64,000 bases of DNA from Bacillota bacterium (GCA_023435645.1 JAEYRK010000082.1:1-64000), one strand, 5' to 3'; counted from the stretch's first letter, positions 18,591 to 28,300 are shown. A program made the numbers and translations. Notes: generated from the sequence alone by a model not told the origin.

Positions 18591-20978
18591 TTACTGTCTT
18601 AGCTCAATGCCATGGTTAGCAAATACTGCAAGCAGGCCATCCACCATTGTCTGAATTTCCTGACCCTCCAGCGTGCGCTCCTTGGAGCCAAACTCAAAAC
18701 GGACGGTTACACTCTTCTTACCGGGAAGCAGCTTCTCATCCTCAAAGATATCTACCAGGTAGAAGCTCTGCAGGTACTCACATTGATATTCCTTCACATG
18801 ACTTACAATGCTCTGGTATTTTAATGCCTTATCTGTTAAGAGGCTTAAATCCACGGTTACTCCCGGATACTTGGAGACCTCCTGATAACGAAGTCCTTCT
18901 GCAGATACCAGCTCCAGGCTGGGGATATCGATTTCAACGAAGGCCACCTGCAGCTTCTTATCAATCCGGCTCTTAATCCTCGGATTTAATACAGAAAAAT
19001 ATCCTATCCTTGTATCCTTCAGGCAAATGGAAGCCGAATTTACCGGATGAACAAAATTAAGCTTCTTCACCCTATCATCAGTCTCAGAAAAGGAGGGCGC
19101 TACATTTTTTACTGCCATAAGCAGCTGCTCTACGATTTCCTTCGCTTTGAAGTATAGCTCTTTCTCCGTCAGCTTCTTGCTGGCAACGACAATACCCAGT
19201 CTCTTCCTCTCGTCACATAGTCCATCCGCCTTCAAGCCCTCTGCGACACGGCCGATCTCGAACATCCCCATCTCCGGACTAGAATCCACATTTTTATAGA
19301 CAAAGCCTAACAGGCTGGGGATGATTGTTGAACGAATTGTATCATTCTCTGCGGTCAGGGAATTCACGATGCGAATATTGGGTTCCATCACAATCCCCAA
19401 TTCCTTATTCATCTTACTCTCATACCAGAGATAGCTGTGGACTTCATTCATCGCATAGCGTTCTGCTAGTAGCAGCTTCATCTTATATTCATTGTCCCGC
19501 TCCACGCTGTGACGGACCGGTGTCAGCAGATTCTTTGTGGAGCGTACCTCGAAATTATCATATCCATAGACACGGGTGATTTCCTCAATGATATCCGCCT
19601 TAATCGTTACATCCTTCGTCGCACGCCAGGTCGGTACCTCCACTGTAAAATCATCCCCCTGACGGGTCACTCCGAAGCCGAGTGCCGACAGGGTTTCCTC
19701 AATACGATCAGAGCTAATATCAATCCCGGTGTATTTATCCACATAGGCCTTATTAAACTGGATTGTTATTCTATCATAGCGCTTCACATAATGATCCGTC
19801 AGGGAGGAGGTTACCTTCACCTCCGGATCAATCTGTGTCAGTAGCAATAGGAAACGTTCAATTGCCGGTATGGTCAGCTCCGGATCCAGAGTTTTCTCAT
19901 ATCTGGAGCTGGCATCGGTACGGAGTCCCAACCGGGTAGCGGATTTGCGGACTGAGGTTCCGTCAAAGTTTGCAGACTCAAGGAGTACGGAATTCGTCAC
20001 CTCGGAGATTCCGGAGAGTTCTCCACCCATAACACCTGCAACTGCTACCGGCTCCTTCTCGTCACAGATCATCAGGGTATCAGTATCCACCGTTCTCTCC
20101 ACTCCATCCAGCGTAAGGAAATGGAAAGGCTCAGAGAAGGTCTTCACCCGGATACTCTTTACCTTGGCATGATCGAAGGCATGCATCGGCTGTCCAATTT
20201 CCATCATCAGATAATTCGTCAGATCTGCCAGTAAATTGATGGGTCTCATACCACAATAGGTCAAACGGATTCTCATATTGACCGGAGATTTCTGCTTTGT
20301 GATATTTCCTACCGTAATACAGCTATAACGATAGATCTTATCCGTATTCTCCACCTTGAGCTCCACCTGAGGAAGGCTCTGATAGATACTGGTATCCATC
20401 CCCTCTAAGGGCCTTAAGGGTCTCTTATTCAGAGCAGCAATTTCCCTGGCAATACCATAATGCCCCCAGAGATCCGGGCGATTGGTCAGGGATTTGTTAT
20501 CCACTTCAAAGATGGTATCCTCCAACGGAAGGATCTCCTTAATATTCGTTCCGAGAGGATAGCAATCCTCTAATATCATTAGTCCGGAATGATCCTCACT
20601 GATGCCCAGCTCCTTCTCGGAGCAGCACATTCCGTGACTGACAACACCGGCAATCTGCGCCTCCTTGATATCCAGATCACCGACTCTTCCACCCAGGGTC
20701 GCAAAGGGAACCACGGCTCCGACAAATACATTGGGGGCACCGCAGACACAATCCACGATTTCACTGCCGATATCCACCTTCACCAGATGCAGCTTCTTAG
20801 AATTTGGATGGTCTGAGATCTCAATAATTTTACCTACAACGACCCCCTCTATATTCTTTCCCATTTCATATATCTCTTCTACCTCAGCGGTGGATAAGGT
20901 AAAACGGTTGATCAGCTCCCTTAGGTTTACTCCGCTAAGATCCGTAAATTCTGAAATCCAATTCATTGATATCAACAT
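18591..20978 (-). CDS. pheT: Phenylalanyl-tRNA synthetase beta subunit
   Basis: The beta subunit of the alpha2-beta2 PheRS. The 795-aa protein has the full bacterial layout: N-terminal tRNA-binding OB domain (about 40-150, HPNSKKLHLVKVDIG), B3/B4 editing domain (about 210-390), B5 domain, catalytic-like core, and the C-terminal anticodon-binding FDX-ACB domain (from about 700, YPGVTVDLSLL). The ATG follows GGAGGGAAGGTACT. It is 13 bp after pheS and shares the T-box leader, so both subunits respond to uncharged tRNA-Phe. Confidence 0.98.
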   Translation of the reverse strand: MLISMNWISEFTDLSGVNLRELINRFTLSTAEVEEIYEMGKNIEGVVVGKIIEISDHPNSKKLHLVKVDIGSEIVDCVCGAPNVFVGAVVPFATLGGRVGDLDIKEAQIAGVVSHGMCCSEKELGISEDHSGLMILEDCYPLGTNIKEILPLEDTIFEVDNKSLTNRPDLWGHYGIAREIAALNKRPLRPLEGMDTSIYQSLPQVELKVENTDKIYRYSCITVGNITKQKSPVNMRIRLTYCGMRPINLLADLTNYLMMEIGQPMHAFDHAKVKSIRVKTFSEPFHFLTLDGVERTVDTDTLMICDEKEPVAVAGVMGGELSGISEVTNSVLLESANFDGTSVRKSATRLGLRTDASSRYEKTLDPELTIPAIERFLLLLTQIDPEVKVTSSLTDHYVKRYDRITIQFNKAYVDKYTGIDISSDRIEETLSALGFGVTRQGDDFTVEVPTWRATKDVTIKADIIEEITRVYGYDNFEVRSTKNLLTPVRHSVERDNEYKMKLLLAERYAMNEVHSYLWYESKMNKELGIVMEPNIRIVNSLTAENDTIRSTIIPSLLGFVYKNVDSSPEMGMFEIGRVAEGLKADGLCDERKRLGIVVASKKLTEKELYFKAKEIVEQLLMAVKNVAPSFSETDDRVKKLNFVHPVNSASICLKDTRIGYFSVLNPRIKSRIDKKLQVAFVEIDIPSLELVSAEGLRYQEVSKYPGVTVDLSLLTDKALKYQSIVSHVKEYQCEYLQSFYLVDIFEDEKLLPGKKSVTVRFEFGSKERTLEGQEIQTMVDGLLAVFANHGIELRQ

Positions 20979-20991
20979 AGTACCTTCCCTC

Positions 20992-22032
20992 CTATCTCGT
21001 AAACTGCTTTAACTGCTTCAGATTACCGCCGTTAAAGAGCCGAATGTCCTTAATGTTATATTTCATCATGGCTAGTCTCGTGAGACCAAGACCAAAGGCG
21101 AAGCCCGTATATTTCTCCGGATCAATACCACCCATAGTGAGTACATTGGGATGGATCATACCACAGGGCAGAAGCTCCAGCCAGCCGGAATGCTTACAGG
21201 TCGGGCATCCGCTTCCACCGCAGATTGCACAATTGATATCCAGCTCAAAGCCGGGCTCTACGAAGGGGAAGAAGCCGGGTCGTAGTCTTACCTTAACCTC
21301 TCTTTGGAACACCTCAGTCAGAAGCACCTTCATAAAGTAAATTAGGTTTGTGATGGAGATATCCTCTCCAATCATCATACCCTCCAGCTGGAAGAAGGTA
21401 TTCTCATGGCTTGCGTCAATATTTTCATTTCTAAAGCACCTTCCGGGGAACAGAACCTTTAAGGTCTCTCCGGGCTTCGGTGCACCGTATTTTCTCATAA
21501 TTGTGTTCTGGGCAGCAGAGGTATGGGTTTTTAACAGCTGACCATTCTCCAGGTAATAGGTGTCGGTCATATCTCTGGCTGGATGGTTCCCCGGGATATT
21601 CACAGCCTCGAAGTTATTATACTCTGTTTGTATCTCCAGGCCATCCTCAATGATGAAGCCCATGGTCTTAAATACTTCCTCAATCTGCTTCTGAACGATT
21701 GTAATCGGATGCAGTGTACCAACCTCCTTTGAAGAAGGAATGGAATAATCATACACCTCTGCACCGGCGATTTCCCTTTCATATTCCTTCTCCTCCAGGG
21801 TTTTCTGGTACTCCACAATCGCTTTTTCTATCTCGTTCTTCAGGATATTCACCTGCTGTCCTGCGGTCTTCTTCTCTTCCGCGTCCAGATTACGAAGATT
21901 CTTAAGCTCCTCCGTCACTAGACCTTTCTTGCCTAGGAAGGAAACTCTGATCCTCTCCAGTTCGTCCTTCGACTGGGCTGCGTTCAATTCGTCTTGAAAC
22001 TGCTGTTTGATTTTTACCAGATTCTCTAACAT
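20992..22032 (-). CDS. pheS: Phenylalanyl-tRNA synthetase alpha subunit
   Basis: The catalytic alpha subunit. The 346-aa protein has an N-terminal coiled coil, class II motif 2 (CFRNENIDASHENTFFQLEG) and motif 3 (GFAFGLGLTRLAMM), and the CAICGGSGCPTCKHSGW metal-like insert common in this family. The open frame extends 33 codons upstream, into the T-box terminator; the ATG at 22030-22032 after AGGAGGAG gives the family N-terminus and is chosen. Confidence 0.97.
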   Translation of the reverse strand: MLENLVKIKQQFQDELNAAQSKDELERIRVSFLGKKGLVTEELKNLRNLDAEEKKTAGQQVNILKNEIEKAIVEYQKTLEEKEYEREIAGAEVYDYSIPSSKEVGTLHPITIVQKQIEEVFKTMGFIIEDGLEIQTEYNNFEAVNIPGNHPARDMTDTYYLENGQLLKTHTSAAQNTIMRKYGAPKPGETLKVLFPGRCFRNENIDASHENTFFQLEGMMIGEDISITNLIYFMKVLLTEVFQREVKVRLRPGFFPFVEPGFELDINCAICGGSGCPTCKHSGWLELLPCGMIHPNVLTMGGIDPEKYTGFAFGLGLTRLAMMKYNIKDIRLFNGGNLKQLKQFTR

Positions 22033-22082
22033 GATTTCTCCTCCTGATCTTATGATGATTTGAATTACATGACTCATACAAT

Positions 22083-22330
22083 AAACAAAAAAAGCTCCCG
22101 CCCGCAAGGGACGAAAGCATCGTGGTACCACCCAAATTTAAGTCTATTAAGAACAGACTTCTCTCCAGCGATAACGGATCTGATCCGGCCTTTCTTTTAT
22201 TCCGGTCGCAAATACAATACCAAGGAATATCTTAAAGGCAACTCCGGTGCCGAACTTCGTGATACATCTGAACCCTGGATGTGCTCTCAACCGGTGGCAC
22301 TTCCTCTCTGTCGGGAAAATATATCCTACT
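22083..22330 (-). promoter_or_regulatory. T-box riboswitch of pheST
   Basis: The leader has the T-box sequence GGGTGGTACCACG (antiterminator side, about 22120-22133), then a terminator stem (CGTCCCTTGCGGGCGGGAG) ending in seven T at 22086-22093. A stem I-like structure lies upstream, with TTC (on plus 22252-22254) as the likely Phe specifier codon in CGAAGTTCGGC. Binding of uncharged tRNA-Phe would favour read-through into pheS. The T-box call is firm; the specifier is an inference. Confidence 0.9.
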
Positions 22331-22364
22331 ACATTCACCTTCATGGTTTTTATCATTTTCTCAT

Positions 22365-22393
22365 ATCTTATATGACATTTTCATGAATGTCAA
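22365..22393 (-). promoter_or_regulatory. Promoter of the pheST leader with an overlapping dyad
   Basis: TTGACA at 22388-22393, 17-bp spacer, TAAGAT at 22365-22370, directly upstream of the T-box. A TGACATT/AATGTCA dyad with a 6-bp centre (22373-22392) overlaps the spacer and -35. Confidence 0.6.
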
Positions 22394-22578
22394 GGGGTTC
22401 TTTTTTTATTAATAATAAAGCATAGTAACACAGCCTTCGCTTTTTACTTCATTGCTTCTATCTTATATCTATGATAGTATCTATGATAGATTATGACAAT
22501 ACTGACCCGGGGTGAATGTTGCTGGCTAATTTCACAAAGCTGAAGGCATTCCTCCTATCGGGCATATAAGGGGGCACC

Positions 22579-23367
22579 ATGAAGAGAAACATGATATTTT
22601 TTGATGTGGATGGGACGATTCTGAGCCATAAGAGCCATCACATATCAGAGAGCACAAAGGATGCAATTAAAACTGCTCAGAACAACGGACATTTGGCCTT
22701 TGTAAATACCGGACGAACTATGGCTGAGATCGAAGGGGAAATTACAGGCATTGGCTTTGATGGCTATGTCTGCGGCTGTGGAACTTATATCTCCTATCAG
22801 AACACCGTTTTGCTCCATCATACCATTGACCCTGCGCTAATCAGGAGGCTACTGGCAGATTTTGATCAATATCGACTGGATGCAGTCCTAGAGGGTACGG
22901 ATGCCATATATTATGATTCCGAGGTCAAAAATCCCTTCTTTATGAAGATCCGGGATAGTCAGCTCCATAGCCATCACTTTCGGGTACTGACCTTTCAGGA
23001 GCCTGAGATCAGATGTGATAAATTCTGTATCATTCCTAGGGATGGTGGTGATCTGCAAGGCTTTTTTCAAAAATACAGCTCACAATTTGAGGTAATTGAT
23101 CGGGGAAATCATTTCTATGAGATCGTTCCCCTTGGCTACTCTAAAGCCACTGGTATCCGATTCTTGGAGGAGCAGCTTTCCATTCCCCATGAAAATACCT
23201 ATGCCCTAGGGGATAGCTCCAATGATCTGTCCATGCTGAATTATGTAGCGTATAGCATTGCCATGGGTAATTCCAGTAAGGAGGTTCTGCAGCAGGCTTC
23301 TTATATCACGGAGGATGTGGACCGGGACGGTGTTGCACAGGCCTTAAGGCACTTTCATCTCGTATAA
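22579..23367 (+). CDS. Cof-type HAD phosphatase
   Basis: A 262-aa HAD-superfamily hydrolase of the Cof (IIB) subclass. Motif I is FDVDGTILS, motif II NTGR, the lysine lies in GYSKATGIRF and motif IV is GDSSNDLSML; the large cap (about 85-180) is typical. These enzymes dephosphorylate sugar phosphates or cofactor intermediates such as FMN or pyridoxal phosphate; the substrate cannot be told here. The ATG follows AAGGGGGCACC. It is monocistronic and divergent from pheST. Confidence 0.9.
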   Translation: MKRNMIFFDVDGTILSHKSHHISESTKDAIKTAQNNGHLAFVNTGRTMAEIEGEITGIGFDGYVCGCGTYISYQNTVLLHHTIDPALIRRLLADFDQYRLDAVLEGTDAIYYDSEVKNPFFMKIRDSQLHSHHFRVLTFQEPEIRCDKFCIIPRDGGDLQGFFQKYSSQFEVIDRGNHFYEIVPLGYSKATGIRFLEEQLSIPHENTYALGDSSNDLSMLNYVAYSIAMGNSSKEVLQQASYITEDVDRDGVAQALRHFHLV

Positions 23368-23516
23368 TCAGACAGAACCTAAATCCGGGTAGGTTCCTTG
23401 TGACATTCGTTTTCACTCTGCGGACACTTGTTTCTAATAGACATACTTGTAATTCTTCGGCTGATATGATAGAATGAGCGAGGTTGCGGGAAACAATACG
23501 CGAAAGGAGCTTACAT

Positions 23517-24920
23517 ATGCAGAAATATGATGTGATTATTATTGGCGCCGGCCCCTCCGGTATTTTTTGTGCTTATGAGCTAATCAAGGAAAATAAGGAT
23601 CTTAAGATCTTAATGGTAGAGAAGGGCAGACCAATCGAAAAACGAACCTGTCCAAAGAGACTTACCAAGCAATGTGTTGGCTGTAAGCCCTGCTCCATTA
23701 CGACAGGCTTTGCCGGTGCCGGTGCATTTTCTGACGGTAAGCTGTCCCTTTCCCCTGATGTGGGAGGAAACCTTCCTGAAATCTTAGGCTATGATCAGGC
23801 ACTGGAGCTCATCAAGGAATCCGATGAAATCTACTTAAAGTTTGGTGCGGATGAGAATGTCTATGGTATGGACAAGGAAGCCGAGATACGGGAGATCAGA
23901 AGAAGAGCCATCAATGCAAATCTAAAGCTGATTGAATGTCCAATCCGTCATCTTGGAACGGAGGAAGGCTATAAAATCTATACCAGACTCCAGGAGCATC
24001 TGCTGGCCTCCGGAGTCGAGATGCTGTTCCATACGATGGTACAGGATATCCTGATTGAGAACCGGAAGGCAAAAGGTATTACGACCACAAAGGGTGATAC
24101 CTACTACGCTGAAGAGATCGTGGCAGCCATTGGTCGGGAAGGCTCCGACTGGTTCAGCCAGATTTGTCATGCCCATGGAATTGAGACCAAGGTCGGAACT
24201 GTAGATATCGGTGTCCGCGTTGAGGTCAGGGATGAGGTAATGGATTTCCTGAATAAGAATCTATATGAAGCCAAATTGGTTTATTATACACCTACCTTTG
24301 ATGATAAGGTTCGTACCTTCTGTACAAATCCCTCCGGAGAAGTAGCTACGGAATATTATGAGAATAATCTGGCCGTTGTAAATGGGCATGCCTATAAATC
24401 CAAGGACTATAAGACAAACAACACCAACTTTGCAATCCTGGTTTCGAAGAACTTCACAAAGCCCTTCAAGACTCCGATCGAATACGGCAAGCATATCGCC
24501 CAGCTGAGTAATATGCTCTGCGGAGGCAGGATCCTGGTACAGACCTTTGGTGACTTCCAAAGAGGCAGGCGAACCACCGAGGAGCGTCTATGCCGGAATA
24601 ATTTGATTCCTACCCTAAAGGATGCGGTTCCCGGTGATTTATCCTTAGTATTCCCTCACCGCATTATGGTAGATATTAAGGAAATGATTCTGGCACTGGA
24701 TAAGGTAACTCCCGGTATCGCCAGTGATGAGACTCTGCTTTATGGTGTTGAGGTAAAATTCTATTCCAATAAGGTAGTGGTAAACAAGGATTTTGAAACC
24801 AGTGTAGAGGGCTTAAGGGCCATCGGTGATGGAGCTTCCGTTACCAGAGGACTGCAGCAGGCCTCTGCGAATGGAATCAGTGTCGGCAGAAGTATCCTAG
24901 CAAAAATGATATCCGGCTAA
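23517..24920 (+). CDS. FAD-dependent oxidoreductase
   Basis: A 467-aa flavoprotein with an N-terminal dinucleotide fold (DVIIIGAGPSGIFCAYEL) and a second FAD signature near the C-terminus (GLRAIGDGASVTRGLQQASANG). A cysteine-rich stretch (CPKRLTKQCVGCKPCS, about 45-60) precedes TGFAGAGAFSDGKL. This combination is the uncharacterised FAD-dependent dehydrogenase group common in clostridia (COG2509-like). The open frame reaches 11 codons upstream to a TTG, but AAAGGAG lies just before the ATG at 23517, which is taken as the start. The substrate is unknown. Confidence 0.85.
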   Translation: MQKYDVIIIGAGPSGIFCAYELIKENKDLKILMVEKGRPIEKRTCPKRLTKQCVGCKPCSITTGFAGAGAFSDGKLSLSPDVGGNLPEILGYDQALELIKESDEIYLKFGADENVYGMDKEAEIREIRRRAINANLKLIECPIRHLGTEEGYKIYTRLQEHLLASGVEMLFHTMVQDILIENRKAKGITTTKGDTYYAEEIVAAIGREGSDWFSQICHAHGIETKVGTVDIGVRVEVRDEVMDFLNKNLYEAKLVYYTPTFDDKVRTFCTNPSGEVATEYYENNLAVVNGHAYKSKDYKTNNTNFAILVSKNFTKPFKTPIEYGKHIAQLSNMLCGGRILVQTFGDFQRGRRTTEERLCRNNLIPTLKDAVPGDLSLVFPHRIMVDIKEMILALDKVTPGIASDETLLYGVEVKFYSNKVVVNKDFETSVEGLRAIGDGASVTRGLQQASANGISVGRSILAKMISG

Positions 24921-24983
24921 TGGACTATTACTAAATCAAACCTCGTTTTGGCTGACGGCTGATGCCGGGCAGCTATATAGATC

Positions 24984-25074
24984 AAAGGCACCTACTTTTC
25001 TTTCTATGCTCTCTCGGCAGCTGTTCGCTTGTCCTTTAGAAAAGAGTATAGAGAAAGAAAATAAGGTGCCTTTT
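24984..25074. terminator. Long hairpin between convergent genes
   Basis: Arms of about 29 bases (AAAGGCACCT plus a TTTTCTTTC-rich part) with a 2-base bulge and a 27-base loop, ending in A-runs and T-runs on both sides. It lies between the FAD protein and queA and should work as a bidirectional terminator. Confidence 0.8.
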
Positions 25075-25103
25075 AACACATCCCCAATGTCTAGGGGAAT
25101 AAT

Positions 25104-26189
25104 CTATTTCCGTTCATTTGATATCTTTAAGGAGTCTGTTATAAACATTGCATCACCAAAACTGAAGAAACGGTAGCGTTCCCTCACTGCCTCCCTGTAT
25201 GCCTCCATGATATGCTCCCTACCTGCCAGAGCAGAGACCAGCATCATCAACGTAGACTCCGGTAAATGGAAGTTCGTTATCAAGGCATCCAGTACCTTAA
25301 AACGGTAGCCTGGATAGATAAAGATTGAGGTGTCACCACCGCCCGGTTGTACGATCCCCGTCTCATCTGCTGCTGATTCAATGGTTCTGCAGCTGGTGGT
25401 TCCCACACAGATAATTCTTCCACCCATTGCTTTCGCACGGTTGATTTTATCAGCCTCCTCCGGAAGCACCTGGTAATATTCCGAATGCATATGGTGCTCT
25501 GTCACATCCTCCACCTTCACAGGACGGAAGGTGCCAAGTCCGACGTGCAGGGTGACTCTGGCAATCCGGACTCCCATCGCCTCAAGCTCCTCCAGCAGCT
25601 CCTTCGTAAAATGCAATCCGGCAGTAGGAGCAGCAGCGGAGCCCTCCTGCTTCGCATACACTGTCTGATATCTGTTCCTGTCCTTCAGCTCATGGGTAAT
25701 ATAGGGTGGCAGCGGCATCTCACCTAACTGATCCAAAATCTCTTCAAATATTCCGCAATAATAAAACCTCACCAGACGGTTTCCTTCCTCAACGATATCC
25801 AGTATCTCAGCAGTCAGAAGCCCATCTCCGAAGCTGATTCGAGTACCCGGTCTGGCCTTCTTCCCGGGCTTCACCAGAGTCTCCCAGATATCATTTTCCC
25901 TTCGCTTGAGTAACAAAAGCTCTATCTTAGCTCCGGGACTGTCCTCATCGGCCCTTATCCCTGCTGCTCTTTGCTTCTCACCGATCAGTCTTGCCGGAAT
26001 GACCTTTGTATCATTAATAACAAGGCAATCCCCCGGATGTAGATATTCCTTGATTTCTCTAAATATTCTGTGCTCAATTTCACCCGTAGCCTTATTCAGC
26101 ACCATCAGCCTAGAACCGGAACGGTCTGTCAGAGGATCCTGCGCAATCAATTCCTCGGGTAATTCATAATAAAAATCCTGTGTTTTCAT
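25104..26189 (-). CDS. queA: tRNA preQ1(34) S-adenosylmethionine ribosyltransferase-isomerase
   Basis: Transfers and rearranges the ribosyl group of SAM onto preQ1 at tRNA position 34, giving epoxyqueuosine. The 361-aa protein has the family landmarks DFYYELPEELIAQ at the N-terminus, VINDTKVIPARL, GSAAAPTAGLHFT, HVGLGTFRPVK and ITNFHLPESTLMMLVSALAG. The ATG follows GGGAGGAGACT. No other queuosine gene is in the window. The 26190-26394 spacer upstream holds only short weak dyads. Confidence 0.97.
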   Translation of the reverse strand: MKTQDFYYELPEELIAQDPLTDRSGSRLMVLNKATGEIEHRIFREIKEYLHPGDCLVINDTKVIPARLIGEKQRAAGIRADEDSPGAKIELLLLKRRENDIWETLVKPGKKARPGTRISFGDGLLTAEILDIVEEGNRLVRFYYCGIFEEILDQLGEMPLPPYITHELKDRNRYQTVYAKQEGSAAAPTAGLHFTKELLEELEAMGVRIARVTLHVGLGTFRPVKVEDVTEHHMHSEYYQVLPEEADKINRAKAMGGRIICVGTTSCRTIESAADETGIVQPGGGDTSIFIYPGYRFKVLDALITNFHLPESTLMMLVSALAGREHIMEAYREAVRERYRFFSFGDAMFITDSLKISNERK

Positions 26190-26394
26190 AGTCTCCTCCC
26201 AGGTCTGTCCTACAGCCTTCAGGCTTAATAATTCTGTCGGCTGTGTTTTGTATGAAAGCTTTGTTTGTCCCTTAAAAAGGGCAGAAGAATTCTATCATCC
26301 CCTGCCTTAATCATTCCTATCAATTGTACGGTTTCTAACCTGCCTGCTTAACAAAGATTCATCTCAAAGCATTGTAGCAGGCACGAGCATTAGC

Positions 26395-26547
26395 CTAAAA
26401 TAGCAGCTCGGATTTCTTTTTCAATAGCTTTGCTCCATTTAGGATCATGAAAATTCCTGCAAACAGCCCTGCAATAATCAGAAGTATACCTAACACCAGA
26501 TTCCACACACCGACAGATTTCATCGTATGATAGATTTTTTCCATCAT
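26395..26547 (-). CDS. Small single-pass membrane protein, conserved type
   Basis: A 50-aa protein: a short charged N-terminus (MMEKIYHTMKSVG), one long hydrophobic segment (about 14-38) with a glycine-rich middle, and a basic tail (KLLKKKSELLF). It has AAAGGAGG seven bases before the start, which marks it as a real gene, although the reading frame remains open further upstream through an 8-bp repeat array. Function unknown. It follows pyrE on the same strand. Confidence 0.65.
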   Translation of the reverse strand: MMEKIYHTMKSVGVWNLVLGILLIIAGLFAGIFMILNGAKLLKKKSELLF

Positions 26548-26568
26548 AATAGCCCCTCCTTTCATTAA

Positions 26569-26672
26569 CCCATATACCCATATACCCGTATACCCATATA
26601 CCCATATACCCATATACCCATATACCCATATACCAATATACCCATATACCCGCATACCCGCTTATTCGCATA
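26569..26672. repeat. 8-bp tandem repeat array, CCCATATA unit
   Basis: About thirteen copies of CCCATATA in register, ten nearly identical and the last few decaying to CCCGCATA, CCCGCTTA and TTCGCATA. It fills the spacer between pyrE and the 50-aa membrane protein. Because 8 is not a multiple of 3, every minus frame reads as Tyr/Gly/Ile/Trp-rich repeats, which creates spurious open frames. Confidence 0.97.
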
Positions 26673-26680
26673 CCTACGAA

Positions 26681-27358
26681 CTACTTAACTACACCATATT
26701 GCTGATAATAAGCATCAATTGCTGCCTTCAAGGCATCATCAATCATTACTTTCCCCTGGTAGGGTTTCAGATATAAATGCTCCACAACCTCCTGCATAGT
26801 TACAATCGCTGTTGTGGTTATTCCATAATTTTCTTCTATCTCGGACAATGCTGATTTGGTGCCCTGTCCTCTCTCCATGCGGTCTACGGATACCACCAGT
26901 CCGAGAACATCAATCTTCCCCTGAGCCCTCAAAATCGGCATTGTCTCACCGATAGAGGTACCTGCTGTCGTAACATCCTCGATGATGATTACCCGATCTC
27001 CATCCTCAATCGGTGAACCCAGTAGAATACCGGTATCACCGTGGTCCTTCACTTCTTTCCTATTAGAACAGTACTTAACTTCCTTTTGATATAACTCATT
27101 GAGTTCAATCGCTGTAGCCACGCTTAAGGGAATTCCCTTGTAGGCCGGTCCGAATAAAACATCAAACTCCAGACCGAATTTATCATGAATTGCCTTGGCA
27201 TAATAACTGCCCAACTTCTTAAGCTGTGACCCCGTGCGGTAAAAGCCCGTGTTCACAAAAAAGGGGGTTTTTCTGCCGCTCTTCGTGGTGAAATCACCGA
27301 ATTTTAACACTCCGCAATCCACCATGAATTCAATAAATTCCTGCTTATACCCTTCCAT
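26681..27358 (-). CDS. pyrE: Orotate phosphoribosyltransferase
   Basis: Forms OMP from orotate and PRPP. The 225-aa protein has the PRPP-binding motif VIIIEDVTTAGTSI, the catalytic-loop lysines (NRKEVKDHGDTG) and the N-terminal FGDFTTKSGRKTPFF. The ATG at 27356-27358 is preferred over one four codons upstream, which overlaps the GGAGG. It is the third gene of pyrK-pyrD-pyrE. Confidence 0.97.
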   Translation of the reverse strand: MEGYKQEFIEFMVDCGVLKFGDFTTKSGRKTPFFVNTGFYRTGSQLKKLGSYYAKAIHDKFGLEFDVLFGPAYKGIPLSVATAIELNELYQKEVKYCSNRKEVKDHGDTGILLGSPIEDGDRVIIIEDVTTAGTSIGETMPILRAQGKIDVLGLVVSVDRMERGQGTKSALSEIEENYGITTTAIVTMQEVVEHLYLKPYQGKVMIDDALKAAIDAYYQQYGVVK

Positions 27359-27397
27359 AATAACCTCCATGCTATGATACGTTACGACATTGCATCA

Positions 27398-28300
27398 TTA
27401 CTCCACACAGCCTATGATTTCCTGAATATCACCAATACCCTGCTCATTCATAAAGACTTCTATTCCTTCGATGACATCAAGAGTTGCCCTGGGATTGATA
27501 AAATTAGCTGTTCCAACCGCTACCATGGTAGCTCCTGCCATCAGAAATTCCAGTGCATCCTCAGCCTTCATGATCCCGCCCATTCCGATTACCGGAAGCT
27601 TCACCGCCTTGGCAGCCTGATATACCATGCGAACTGCGATCGGTTTGATCGCAGGACCGGATAAACCGCCTGTCCGGTTTGCGAGCAGAAAGGTTTTCTT
27701 ATTTATATCTATCTGCATACCGGTCAGTGTATTGATTAAAGAAATCGCATCCGCCCCTCCTGCTTCCGCAGCCCTCGCCATATCGGCAATATCCGTCACA
27801 TTGGGACTAAGCTTCATGATAATCGGCTGCTTTGCTCTTGCCTTCAGCTCTTTGGTGATATGCTCGACTCTGGTGGCATCCTGTCCGAAGCTGATGCCGC
27901 CTTCCTTAACATTGGGACAGGAGATATTTATTTCAAGAAGATCTACATCCGCGTCTGCCAGACGTTCCACCACTTCACAATAATCTTCTATGGTTTTACC
28001 CACGACATTCACAATAATCTTCGTATCATATTGCCTTAAGAAAGGAACATCCCTGCTCAGAAACATGTCCACACCCGGATTCTGCAATCCGATTGCATTC
28101 AGCATACCTCCATAGGTCTCCGCAACCCTGGGGGTAGGATTGCCTGGCCAGGGAACACTGGATACACCCTTGGTTGTTACTGCACCAAGCCTGGAAAGGT
28201 CTACATAGTCACAGTATTCCATTCCTGAGCCGAAGGTGCCGGATGCTGTCGTTACCGGGTTTTGAAAGGTTATTCCCGCTAGCGTTACCCTTGTATTCAT
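27398..28300 (-). CDS. pyrD: Dihydroorotate dehydrogenase, class 1B catalytic subunit
   Basis: Oxidises dihydroorotate to orotate with FMN. The 300-aa protein has the catalytic cysteine in INISCPNV (class 1 enzymes use Cys), TTKGVS, NAIGLQNPG and the FMN-phosphate region VIGMGGIMKAEDALEFLMAGA. It overlaps pyrK by 4 bp. With PyrK it makes the NAD-linked class 1B enzyme typical of Firmicutes. Confidence 0.97.
   Translation of the reverse strand: MNTRVTLAGITFQNPVTTASGTFGSGMEYCDYVDLSRLGAVTTKGVSSVPWPGNPTPRVAETYGGMLNAIGLQNPGVDMFLSRDVPFLRQYDTKIIVNVVGKTIEDYCEVVERLADADVDLLEINISCPNVKEGGISFGQDATRVEHITKELKARAKQPIIMKLSPNVTDIADMARAAEAGGADAISLINTLTGMQIDINKKTFLLANRTGGLSGPAIKPIAVRMVYQAAKAVKLPVIGMGGIMKAEDALEFLMAGATMVAVGTANFINPRATLDVIEGIEVFMNEQGIGDIQEIIGCVE

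Noticed and set aside
18645..18976. Plus-strand frames opposite pheT and other long genes
   Set aside because: They are shadows of confidently identified minus-strand genes, lack ribosome sites, and show no family motifs.
26390..26671. Long minus-strand frames through the CCCATATA array
   Set aside because: The repeat has no stop in any frame; the part with a real ribosome site is the 50-codon gene at 26395-26547.
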